Assembly (NCBI GenBank): GCA_026770615.1
Contig: MU631774.1
Span: forward strand, 1-46,403
Reading direction: 5' to 3'
Origin: Pavlovales sp. CCMP2436
Lineage: Eukaryota > Haptophyta > Pavlovophyceae > Pavlovales
DNA length: 46,403 nt
A model generated the notes under the pieces. It ran no database searches. It was not told the DNA's origin and saw only the letters and a program-made list of their open reading frames with translations. The position numbers and the translations under genes were made by a program. Every line of letters begins with the position of its first letter. Within the stretch, counting starts at the first letter, position 1. Of the stretch, positions 31,319 through 41,070 are shown piece by piece.

Positions 31319-33091
31319 CAGGGGTGGAGGTGTGGGTGGAGGTGTGGGGTCTTCCGGAGGTAAAGGTGGCGAGGGCGGCGGTAAGGGCGGCGAGGATGGT
31401 GTGGGTAGGGGCGGGGGAGGTGAGGGCGGTTTTGGCGGCCTGGGCGGCAGCTGTTGCCCCGCATCTACGAATGCCTGCAAAAATAAATTTGGTACGTTGC
31501 GTCCTGGGTTGGATGGATCATCCGCGATGATTCCCACGAGCGCCTTGCCCATCACCGCCTGCGTGATGATCTCGACCGGCGTGCCCACGCCGAAATAGCC
31601 CATCGCCTGCGCGAATGCTCCGGAAACATGAGGGCAGCTCATGGATGTGCCCGAGATGATGAGCGTGGCGTCGGGATCGCCAATCCAGGCGGACTCGACG
31701 TCAACCTGAATTCAAAAATATTAAGAATGATGATCACAATATTAGTAATACAATAAAATAAAATAAATTGTCACCCCCGGAGCTAAGATGGACACGCAGT
31801 CGCCGGCATTGGATGCCGAGCCAGCCTTGTCCGCCTTGTCGGTCATGCCCACGGCTATCGCACCCAACGCCGACGCGGGCGAGTAGTCGCAAGCATCACC
31901 GCCTGCGTTGCCTGCCGATACCACGACGGGAACGCCGCTCGCCACGAGCGTGTCAATCGCGGCGTTGAGCGCCTGATTGTAGAGCCCGCCCAGCGATATC
32001 GAGGCGATTTTCGAGCCGATTGCCGCGGGATGTGCGTGCACAAACTCGAGCGCTGCGAGAAGATCGGCCGTCCTGCCCCTTCCCTGGGGTGGGGGTGGGG
32101 GCGGGGGGGGGGGGGGGGGTTGAGTTTGGGCAGCGACTGTGCGAAAGTGGATTCACGCGTGTGTGCAAGGCGAAGTGGATGCGGACGTACCTCACAATTC
32201 AGCACGCGAATTGGAACTAATGTTGCTCGCTTGGCCACGCCGAAGCGTGTCCCGAGCGCGATTGCGGACACGTGTGAGAGCCGTGACCGCTGCAGTCGGA
32301 AGCATTCGCGTCACCATCAACAAAGTCCCAGCCGGAATCGATTCGATTATTGAACTCGGGGTGGGCGTAGTTTACTCCGCTGGCAGCGGGGAGGTGGGAA
32401 GCGGGAGGATATCATGGAGAAGAGTCAGGGCGGAGTCGGGGGGGGGAGCGTCGGGGAGGATGGGGTGGGTGGGGTGGGTTGGTGAGGGGGGGGTTTGGTG
32501 TGTGTGTGTGTGGGGTGGGGGAGGGGAGGGGGGGGGAGGGGGGGGCTCAACGCACGTGTCTAAGATGAACACGAAAACTCCCTTGCCCTTGTTGACTGCT
32601 GACTCGTACAGGCCGTTGAGTGGGAGTGAGACTTGGTCGAGGCGGTCGAGGTTCCAAGTCGCCTTACGGTTCGACAAGATATCATCCTGCTCCTCCTACC
32701 CATCCTGCTGCAGCGTGCGGCCGTCCCCGCCGCCGAGTCCACCGCCTCTGTTTCCGCCGTAGTGTCCGTGCGCGAATACTCCAGTGTCGCGCTCAATCAT
32801 CGCGCCCAGCTGCAAGAAGTGCGCCACCGCCTCGTCGTTTAGCTCAGCTGCGAAGCCGGAGAGGAGGCGTGAGTATGTGCGGCGGACCACGACACGCGCG
32901 GAGGAGGGAGCGTTCGCCATGAAGCTCGCCATAAGCGACGACGACAGCTGTTGCAGCTGCATTCTGACAATGTAGCTCTCGCCGCCCACCAGCTCGTCCT
33001 GCGTCGCCTCGTAGCCAGCCAACACGGAGCCCAGCGAGCACATGCACAATGCCACGCACATCATTCTAGACGATGGTGTGCTCCTGAGCAT
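30857..33091 (-). pseudogene. Secreted subtilisin-like serine protease (S8) with Pro-rich stalk and membrane anchor
   Basis: Exons 33091-32556, 32379-32191, 32083-31775 and 31705-30857 have GT-AG sites. The product has a signal peptide (start at ATG 33091), an I9-type propeptide (YIVRMQ ... YSRLLSGFAAELND) and a proteinase K-like domain. The catalytic residues are present: Asp in FILDTGV (across intron 1), His in GHGSHV, Asn in VVVSAGNAGGD, Ser in SGTSMSCPHVSG. A Ser/Pro stalk (about 31440-31225) follows, then one membrane helix (LALLLCGAGLLAVISVGIV) and a basic cytoplasmic tail. Defects: TAG at 32696-32698 after the propeptide, and two extra bases near 32272 splitting HGSHV. The frame ends at TAG 30857, or at TGA 16 codons later if TAG is read through. 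It would act at or outside the cell surface. It may be a pseudogene or carry a sequence error. Confidence 0.75.
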
Positions 33092-33179
33092 CGAGCGCGA
33101 AGACGCCAATGTCTTGACCAGCGCTAGAAATGCGGGAGGTTGAGGGCGGGAGCAGGAGGCCAAATGCGGCCGCGCCGGG

Positions 33180-33660
33180 CGCCTGACATGCTTTTTTTAG
33201 ATCAAGTTTTAATGATTTTCCATCAACAAGCTTTTACAGAATGGAGAGCAAGCGTCTACCCCTAAAAGGAACACGGCAAAAAGTGAAGAGACCACACGCA
33301 GAGCTAGAACAACAGCAACAAACAGATTACAACCATACAGGAAACAACACCGGAGGAGAGTCAGAAACAACAACTACCCAAAACCCCAAACGAGAAAACA
33401 ACAAGTCCAAAAACCCATAACGGAAGGAGTCACGAATAACAAACGGAAAAGTGAAGCATCTCCAACCCCCAGCCAAAAAAGGGTAACACGATCAAGCACC
33501 AAAACACTAGAACAAAAACCAGCCAAAACACACAGGGCAAGGCCGCCGCCTAGACAACGCGAGGCCGCACCCTTCACAAGACACGGAATAAGATAGCCTA
33601 CACACACCAAGCCACGTGCTAGGCTATACCCGCATTTGCGGGCACAACATAGCACGGTTC
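33180..33660. other. T-poor, A/C-rich strand-asymmetric block
   Basis: For about 400 bp the plus strand is rich in A and C and very poor in T, unlike all neighbours. No domain is seen on either strand. The plus frame from ATG 33241 is Asn/Gln/Thr/Lys-rich with TAA/TAG but no TGA, which the base composition alone could cause. Confidence 0.45.
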
Positions 33661-34351
33661 AGGCTATACGGAGGTTTTTGCAAGTATGTTTTGCTGTAAT
33701 TATGCGCAGGATCGCGGCGGCGCGATGCGACGACGAGCAAGGATCGTGGCGGAGAGACGACGCGGGGAGTAAGATAGCACATGAGACGACCGATGCGCAG
33801 ACCTTCCCATGTTATGCCCGTACGCCTTCGGGCTACAAGTCGAGGGGGACGTTAAACGAACTATTATTAAACATGTATGGGGCAAGGGGATATTAAAAAA
33901 CCTGTTTTTTTATATTCCCTTGTATGGGGGGCCCTCGGTTACTTATCGACACAAAATAATCGCCGAACCAATGTCCGCGCCCGGGTTCAGTATCACAGAC
34001 CCGTGTACGTGGACCGCGATATTTCGACGGTATCGCATCCGCAACCCTCGTTTCACCACTTTATCCGAGCGCGTCGAAGTCGCAACTCGACTCCTCGCGC
34101 CGCTGGAAAGAGATCCCCAAGCGTCTTGGTTATAGTTTATGACGTAAATTAACCGGTTATATAGTTTCGTGACGTAAACACTATGAAACGAAGTATCCTG
34201 GTGAACCCATAAAAACAAAGTTTTCTCTGGTACCCAGCTCGCACCCCTTAAATTCGCGTAGGCGGCGCGCCTATACAATAAATGAAAACTATATCTAAAT
34301 GCATGGCTGAATACAAAATCGCAACGAGCTCATCTAAAACAGAATCCAATT
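33661..34351. other. No supported gene
   Basis: Frames of 90-110 codons occur (33809-34135 and 33877-34152, plus) but they overlap, disagree and show no domain. Confidence 0.35.
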
Positions 34352-36061
34352 TACTCTCACCCGGTTCATTGGGTAGGTCGCTCAAAGTAACACTACTTAT
34401 GGCGACCTTCCTGACGTTCCCGCCGGCTGAAAATTATGTGCCCAGTCGCCTGGAACCTGGGGCGCATTTGGCTAGCCGACAAGCGCCCACTAAGTGTTGG
34501 TGTTAGCCGGTCGCTCCGTCTCTCCTCTAGTCCTTGCAGCGCTAGAGGGTGCCCGTCGTCTCGACGGGCGGCAGGATCAAATACAGCGANNNNNNNNNNN
34601 NNNNNNNNNNNNNNNNNNNNNNNNNNNNNNNNNNNNNNNNNNNNNNNNNNNNNNNNNNNNNNNNNNNNNNNNNNNNNNNNNNNNNNNNNNNNNNNNNNNN
34701 NNNNNNNNNNNNNNNNNNNNNNNNNNNNNNNNNNNNNNNNNNNNNNNNNNNNNNNNNNNNNNNNNNNNNNNNNNNNNNNNNNNNNNNNNNNNNNNNNNNN
34801 NNNNNNNNNNNNNNNNNNNNNNNNNNNNNNNNNNNNNNNNNNNNNNNNNNNNNNNNNNNNNNNNNNNNNNNNNNNNNNNNNNNNNNNNNNNNNNNNNNNN
34901 NNNNNNNNNNNNNNNNNNNNNNNNNNNNNNNNNNNNNNNNNNNNNNNNNNNNNNNNNNNNNNNNNNNNNNNNNNGCCCGTCGTCTCGACGGGCGGCAGGA
35001 TCAAATACAGCGAGTTAGATCTTCACGAGCGATCAGTGCAACGTGATCAGTGGCGGACGGCAAACTGAGCGATCACTGAGTGGCAACACAATTTAAATTG
35101 AGCCAAACCAGCAACTGGCTCCCGTATGACACGAGTTGTGGCCAGTTAGTGTGTGCGGTGCTGTATGCTGCGGGCAGGCATGTAGGCAGTATAGCTTGAT
35201 TATATGCAATAGCCCTGGTCAGTAGCTATAAGAGCATTTACAAAAGCCATACCTCCAACACTAAGAAAAAAAAATCAGCGCAAAAGAAATATGTAATTAA
35301 ATACATGCGAAAAATGGCGATTTTTAAACTGTTGAGCAGCCGGCCGCCTACGCAGCGGGGACTCGTATCCCAGCCGCGCCACGTCCGGAGGTGGTGCCGA
35401 TGGTGTGTAGGGGGGCCTGGTACGTGCTGGAAGTGCTCCCCGGGCGAGCCGTGTCGCCTTTGAAGCGCGCAGGTGCGGCTTTTGCGCCCTCGTTCGCCTG
35501 GAACAGGGTGCGATCAGGCGGGTCTTCGGGGGAGAAGGGAACACGGCTCGCCTATGAGGCGCGCGACGGCTCATCGCCCCCCCTGAATGTCCAGGGACCG
35601 GGAGAAGGCCCTAGGAGCCGTCGCGCGCCTCATAGGCGAGCCGTGTGCTCTTCTCCCCCGAAGACCCGCCTGATCGCACCCCGTCCCAGGCGAACGAGGG
35701 CGCGACGGCCGCACCTGTGCGCTTCAAAGGCGACAAGGCGCGCTCGGGGAGCACTTCCGGCACGCACCAGGCCCCCTACACACCATCGGCACCACTTCCG
35801 GGCGTGGCGCGGCTGGGATCCGAGTCCCCGCGGCGTAGGCGGCCGGGTGCTCAAAAGTTTGAAAATCGCCATTTTTCGCATGTATTTAATTACATATTTC
35901 TTTTGCGCTGATTTTTTTTTCTTAGTGGGCGCTCGTCGGCTAGCCAAATGCGCTCCATGTCCCAGGCTACTGGGCACACACTTTTCAGCCGGCGGTGACG
36001 TCAGGAAAGCCGCCATAAGTAGTGTTACTTAAAGCGACCAACCCAATGAACCGGGGGAGTA
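34352..36061. mobile_element. Foldback element, copy 2, with outer inverted arms and an inner palindrome
   Basis: The outer arms pair: 34352-34497 (TACTCTCACCCGGTTCATTG ...) with 35933-36061, matching over about 140 bp. Inside, 35265-35925 is an almost complete palindrome (arms about 300 bp, centre near 35600), homologous to copy 1 at 6471-7030. A 385-bp gap and unique sequence lie between the left outer arm and the palindrome. It carries no transposase. I could not find a target-site duplication. Confidence 0.7.
34590..34974. other. Assembly gap (385 N)
   Basis: The 39 bp before the gap (34551-34589) and the 39 bp after it (34975-35013) are identical, starting GCCCGTCGTCTCGACGGGCG. The true gap may be zero or negative, or a tandem duplication may be present. 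Confidence 1.
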
Positions 36062-36084
36062 GACACTCAGTTTCAAAATAAAAA

Positions 36085-36882
36085 CCGCGGAGCCGCTGTC
36101 CGACTCCTCCGTGCTTTGAGGACAGCGGAGGTGTGTTCGCGAGCAACGCGCTCCCACCGGAGGTGACCGAGGCGCTCGTCCCGCCCGAGCCGCACGACGC
36201 GCGCGAGCCGCCGCCCGTCCCGCCGGAGGTGCCCGCCGTCCCGCACGAGCACGAACAGCACGAGCCGCCGCCCGTTCTCCACGAACGGCACGAGCCGCCC
36301 GTCCCGCACGAGCCACACGAGCCGCCTGTCCCGCCCGTCCCGCCCGAGCCGCACACGCCGCCCGAGCCGGTCGAACCGCACTTCGAGGACGTCGAGCCCC
36401 ACGTCGAGCAGCCGCCCACCGAGCTGGCCGCCGTCGAGCTCACGAGCCGCGCGAGCCACCGCCCGTTCTGAGCGGAGGTGGGAGGCGGGTTTGCGGGCAA
36501 CGCGCTCCCGCCGGAGCCCTACGCCGAGCCGCACTTCGAGCTGCCCTCAATCGAACTGCATGTCGAGCAGCCGCCCGCAAACTTGCCCGCCGTCGAGGCG
36601 CACGAGCCACGCGTGGTGCCCGTCGTCGTGATGGGACAGAGGTTTGCAGGGAGGAGAGACGCGCAGGCCCAGAGAGCGGTGGCGAAGAGAGCCGCACGCA
36701 CGGAGGAGAGCGCGGAGAACGCAGCCGAGGCGATGAAGGAGAAGAATGACGCGCGCGCACCCAAATTGGTGGCGGAGAAGGCCGCGTGCGCACCCAGGCG
36801 GGCGGCGAAGAACGGCGTTGCCCCGTTTTTTAAGTCCCGACCTTGCGAGCCTCCCGACAGCTTCTTGTCTGGGAAACGGTAG
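36085..36882 (+). CDS. Pro/Glu/His-rich low-complexity frame
   Basis: One frame runs from about 36085 with repeats of HEPPVPHEPHEPP type, then VEPHFEDVEPHVEQPP. A TGA (36469-36471) interrupts it. A second unit in the same frame begins with a near-copy of the first (GGVFASNALPPEV against GGGFAGNALPPEP) and ends in a Lys/Ala/Glu-rich helix-like part. It stops at TAG (36880-36882), beyond which the same frame is the 8443-family domain. The two may form one protein if TAG is read through. The minus strand is also open here, so coding is not certain. Confidence 0.35.
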
Positions 36883-37852
36883 CGATGCCGAACTCGTCGT
36901 TGCCTCGGCGGCGAGGGCTCTTGGAGGCACGGCGGTAACGTCGCTCCCGAGGAGAACGGGTGGAGGAGGACACCGAAAGCGGCTGATAACGCCGCACACC
37001 GCACGCCGACACCGGCGTGCGCGACCGCGGCCGATAAGATCGCGGTTGAGCTTTGCGTCTCGACGCTGCTCCTCTGCAAGCCTGGACAAGGCGTGCAGGT
37101 AAATCCGCGGTATGGGCCGTTTGGATGGGCGTACGCCGTGGGGCGGTACGTCGAGGAGCGCGCGCCGTGGGAGTGGAACTCGGGTGCGTGCGGAGTGGCT
37201 GCCGCGGGCGACGATTGGGAGGCGAGATTAATTGGTTTGTGCGCACATCTGGCGAAGGTGCTACCCGATGGCGCCGACTTCGAGATCGTGCCGTGCTTCG
37301 TGAGCGAGGGGCGCGTGGTGTTCGTGCTTACTGCTTGCGTTGCCATCGCGCCGCAGCAGCGGCGGGCGGCGGGTGGCAAGCCCCGCGGGGCGGCGGTGAG
37401 GGGTAAGCCCCACGTGGACGGCATGGGTGCACGCGCGGGCCGGTCAGCCCGCCGGGCAGCGGAGCGCACCCTGGTGGCTGCGGAGCGCGCCCAGGCGCCT
37501 GTGCCCGCGCCTGCTGACGCCTGACGCGCCCGCTGACGCGCCCGCTGACGCGCCCGCTGACGCGCCCGCTGACGCGCCCGCTGACGCGCCCGCTGACGCG
37601 CCCGCTGACGCGCCCGCTGACGCGGGGATCGAGGAGCTGGTGGTGCCATCTCCCGTGGCGGACGCGGCAACCGGTGTGGCAGCGACTCCTGCCGCTAACG
37701 TACCCGCGGACGCGCCCGCTGCCGAGGTTTCGCTGTTGTCACAGGCACTGCAGGTTTTGCTGCCGGCGCTGCCGCTGCACGTTCTCTTTCAAGCCGCGAG
37801 CGAGTCTATCCCAAAGTTCATCATCAGGGTAATCAGTCCACTGGAGAACTGA
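36883..37852 (+). pseudogene. Second member of the 8443 protein family
   Basis: From about 36961 (WRRTPKAADNA) the frame matches 8443-8860 in protein: ACATAADK, CKPGQGVQVNPR, AYAVGRYVE, EWNSGACGVAAAGDDW, FVLTACVAIAP. It then enters eight copies of GACGCGCCCGCT (37526-37621, encoding Asp-Ala-Pro-Ala). A 5-bp shortfall in the first unit shifts the frame and creates TGA at 37522-37524. The other frame continues through VVPSPVADAATG to a conserved C-terminal region and ends at TGA (37850-37852). No ATG is seen at the domain start; the frame is open upstream through TAG 36880 into the Pro/Glu/His-rich part. Confidence 0.5.
37526..37621 (+). repeat. 12-bp tandem repeat, eight units
   Basis: GACGCGCCCGCT is repeated exactly, in phase, encoding Asp-Ala-Pro-Ala. 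The 8443 gene has no such array in the same place. Confidence 0.9.
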
Positions 37853-37984
37853 GTAGGCAAACCCGGCAAACACTCGAGATCGAGTGATGAGAGCAGCAGT
37901 GGTGACGACGACGGGAAAAGAAACCAGCGGGCCTGACGCAGTGACGGCAACTTTGGCGAGGACTCTGGCACCTTCAGCAACTAA

Positions 37985-38125
37985 ACAATATAATTTTTGT
38001 CAGTGATGGGCCTTCAGCACACAAGCGCAGCTGGAGGTACCTGCGGGTACGGCGGATTCACTCGCGAGAGTGACGTCGTTATGAACCGACGATGACGGGT
38101 CTCGAGCGGAATAAATCATAAAAGT
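37985..38125 (+). repeat. Repeat A tail downstream of the second family member
   Basis: AATTTTTGTCAGTGATGG, GACGTCGTTATGAACCGACG and CTCGAGCGGAATAAATCATA match 9433-9570. The tail follows the gene by about 130 bp here and directly at 9433. Confidence 0.7.
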
Positions 38126-38700
38126 AGACCCTCGCACACCGCGAAACGCGGGGGCGCAGACCCAAACTTCCACACGCCCCCTTCAACCCGCAAGTTGCAA
38201 CCGGAACCCGCATCCCTAGGTCACGCCTCGCCTCGCTCCCGCCTCGCAGATCAAACCGCTTTTAAGATAGTAACTAATAGCCATCAGTTTTCAAAATAAA
38301 ATAAAATAATAACAACAAAAATGATTCCAGGCTGCCCCGCTCGCCCTTCACCCCACAGCCCCTCGTCCCGCAGTTCACCAAGCCACTTAAGGGCGATAGG
38401 GGTAAAAACATGTGAACCAGCCCCAGGTCCGCAGGATCCTGAAGTGATTCCTAGTCTAATGGTTAAGGACCCCAACCCTTTGGGTCGAGGTCCCGAGTTC
38501 AAATCCAATTATTGGTCCTTTACGCCTTTGGCCCCTTGAAGTAGGCAACCTTTGGTTAAGTCGGTTTGGCCCCGCACCTCCCTTCCCGGCGCCGGCGTCT
38601 GTATAGCGCCGGGGAGGCGATAGAGACTGCGGACTGAAAATGCGTTGTCTCTAGGCGAGGTGTCATAGGACACGTCATTCTAAAATTATCAGACATTCCT
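38126..38700. other. Intergenic with a tRNA-like segment
   Basis: 38447-38515 has TAGTCTAATGGTTAAGGA (like a pol III A box within a D arm) and GAGTTCAAATCC (like a B box). The arms do not fold into a complete tRNA, so it may be a tRNA-derived SINE head. No protein gene is seen. Confidence 0.35.
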
Positions 38701-39344
38701 GTGAGAGGTATTTCTGAAGTGATATGAGAGCTAAAACGTAGAGCTCCAAAAGCGAGTGATATGATAGCTAATCGGGGAGCCACGGAAATGAGTGAGTGAT
38801 AGCTGCTCTCACTTGTGGCGCCCAGAAAGCCCCAGCGGCCGAGTGAGAGCTGTCAGCCAATCAATGGGCAGAGAAGCACCCGCCACATAGAAAATTATTT
38901 AAGAACCGAAAATCTCGCTTATGTGGCGGGTGGATCCCTGCTCGCTCATCGGCTGTTCTTCACAATTACGCACATCGGATTTTTTTTCTACCACTTGACC
39001 CCCATAATATGAGAAAATTAGACAATTTCATTAATTTCAATATTAAACGCTTAGCTCTCACTCGGCGGCCGAGTGACATGAGAGCGCAGGAGGGGAGGTC
39101 GGCAAGTGAGTGATGATAGCTGGTGCACCTTGGTTCCAGCGCACCGGCCGCTCGGCAAACGGGCCCGAGGACGCCCCTGCGCACGTGGACGGCGCGTACC
39201 GTGACGACAACTGGCGCAGCCACAATGCTGACCGGGGCGCACGCCTCGGCCGCGGTGGCCGCGGCGGCCGCGGAGGACAGGGCACACGCACCTAAATGGA
39301 CGTAAGCGTTGTGTGTGTTGGGGGGGTGAGGGGGGGGGATACCT
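38701..39344. repeat. Region of GAGTGAGAGCT/AGCTCTCACT inverted motifs
   Basis: Motifs such as GAGTGATAGC, TGAGAGC and GCTCTCACTC recur in both directions from about 38715 to 39520, partly as inverted pairs. A perfect 12-bp stem (ACCCGCCACATA near 38879 with TATGTGGCGGGT near 38920) lies inside. This looks like a degraded foldback or TIR repeat. No gene is seen. Confidence 0.45.
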
Positions 39345-39472
39345 GTGGCAATTGCTACGAGTTCACCACCAACCTCACCTCTACCACCACCATCCCTGCT
39401 GCCAGGACTAACGTCTGACATCGACCAAGTCAGTGAGTGAACAACACCTGTTGAACCATGCTGAGCCGCTAT
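39345..39472 (+). repeat. Repeat B, fullest copy
   Basis: It encodes CYEFTTNLTSTTTIPAARTN before TGA, then ATCGACCAAGTCAGTGAGTG and ACCATGCTGAGCCGCTAT. It is almost identical to 42255-42380. It looks like the last codons and 3' UTR of a multicopy gene. Confidence 0.7.
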
Positions 39473-40024
39473 TTTTTGTGATAGTTGGGTACCAGAGTGA
39501 TAGCTCTCACTCGAGTGACAGGTAATTTCTGACTCGAATGTCTGATTAAATTATACCTTATTTACGAAACCCAGGAAAATACTTTTGTAAATCTAGACTT
39601 CATTTTGCGGCTCCGAAAAAAACGCTAAATGTGAGGTTTTTGGCCTCATTTTGACTCGCCACGGCCTCGCATCGATGCCAGTCGTGCTCTTCCGTGTGTC
39701 CCGCGCCTGCTTCTGGTGCCTTTGAGTTGCGTAGCTGCTCGCGCTGATAAAGCCGATATAGCGTCGTGAGCCCGAAGCCAACGACTGCCCGCCCGGGACC
39801 AAGGCGGCCGCGTTCGAGCTAACAATGACGGTGTGCATGCATCGCGACGACCGTGCGCAGATCTTGAGCTGGTGGATCACGCAATGTTTCGTATGGGTGT
39901 GATGGCAAAGAAGGTGCTCGGGGCGGCTGTCCGCCTCTGCGGTCATTAGGCGTCCTCCCCGGACCTGCAATATTCACAGACTGACCCCTGCCCCACTTCC
40001 TGCCACATTCGTTCGCGCGCAGTG
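39473..40024. other. No supported gene
   Basis: Minus-strand frames of 117-125 codons (39593-39970 and 39819-40172) overlap and show no domain. Confidence 0.35.
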
Positions 40025-40363
40025 ATGAAGAATGTGGCCGAGCACTGGCGCGGCACGGACTTGCCGGGGTCGGGTGCGAGTCAAATGCCACTTCCCATCG
40101 CCCTCCGCGCCTTCGAGGCCGGATGGAGCGTGCGCCTGACCGCCACGGACGGGTACCGGCGTGCGGAGACACCTTGTTTGGGGCTTATCTTCAGTCCCAA
40201 AGCCGAGGTCGTCGAGAAGCGGGCGTCGCGACTCGAGTCACCAGACACGGTGGGCCGCCGCAATCATCACAGCATCGAGGCTTTCAAGCTCGCAAGCCGC
40301 TCTCTGCTGGAGCCAGGCGCCGGTGCACATCGAACTCCCCGATTTTACTTGTATTTTGTTTAG
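40025..40363 (+). CDS. Possible small protein, function unknown
   Basis: The 112-aa frame starts at ATG 40025 and ends at TAG. Its composition is ordinary (MKNVAEHWRGTDLPGSG..., LPIALRAFEAGWSVRLTATD), not low-complexity. No domain, splice site or homologous copy is visible, so it may be a fragment of a larger gene. Confidence 0.25.
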   Translation: MKNVAEHWRGTDLPGSGASQMPLPIALRAFEAGWSVRLTATDGYRRAETPCLGLIFSPKAEVVEKRASRLESPDTVGRRNHHSIEAFKLASRSLLEPGAGAHRTPRFYLYFV

Positions 40364-40929
40364 ATTATTTTTTGAGCACAACTTCGAAGATACTACTAGA
40401 CGCAAAATTGAGCTGGGAACAACTTCGGTTCTGTATTTTAAGATCTTAGGATTCTAACAGGAAATGCATGAAAACGGCATCCGAAGTGAGGGTGGTTTTT
40501 TCAGCATATGAGAGACATACGTCCCCTCACTTTGGAGGCGATTTTCTCAGCATTCCAAAGGGAATCAGGTGTTGGGTCGTAGGACCGAAGTTGTTCCCCG
40601 TCAAATTCTGCATCTAGCGGCATCTTCAAGTTTCTATAGATCAGCACGAAAACCTAGGCCGATTCTGCTTTTCACTGCTTTTCCGCTGTGCATGCCTAGA
40701 GCTGGCTTCAGCAGCTCCGCACGCATCGCACGTTTGAGCGCGGTGAATGTACGTACTTGTGGCAGATTTCCTCCGTCGTGTGCATCACACTCCCGCAACT
40801 TGGGCGGCCGCGGTGAGCGCCAGATGCACGTGATCTAGGCTTTGGTCTGGCCGCCACTAGCGCCCCAGTGCCCGAGAGAGCGATGCACCAATCTGCAGGC
40901 AGCTGTGTTGACCTGTCAGTGAGCGCTGA
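40364..40929. other. No supported gene
   Basis: This is an AT-richer stretch with no convincing frame. A 90-codon frame at 40569-40838 (plus) shows no domain. Confidence 0.35.
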
Positions 40930-41070
40930 TCATCTTTACTTTTTGTACAGTGGTGGTCAAGCAGCATGCAGGTAAAGCTGAAGACCTGCTGAATAGGTGG
41001 ATTCAATTGCAAAAGTGACACCGTTATGAACCGACGACGAAGAGAGGACTCGAGCGGAATAAATTTTATT
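40930..41070 (+). repeat. Repeat A tail
   Basis: CAGTGGTGGTCAAGCAGCA, AAAGCTGAAGACCTGCTGAA, TTATGAACCGACGACGA and ACTCGAGCGGAATAAATTTT match 23320-23460. No coding remnant precedes it. Confidence 0.7.

Noticed and set aside
31182..31598. Poly-Gly/Val frame on the plus strand
   Set aside because: It is the complement of the Ser/Pro stalk of the subtilase.
33241..34590. Very long plus frame without TGA but with many TAA/TAG, as extra support for reassignment
   Set aside because: The 5' part is T-poor, so TGA is unlikely by composition. TAR occurs at about the random rate, and the 3' part runs into the arm of a foldback element. It adds no real support.
36519..37670. 383-codon minus-strand frame with Gln-Arg-Ala-Arg repeats
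   Set aside because: It is the reverse reading of the 12-bp repeat and of the conserved plus-strand domain. The plus frame is conserved between two diverged copies.
38447..38515. Functional tRNA gene
   Set aside because: The anticodon loop and T stem do not fold correctly. Only box-like motifs remain.
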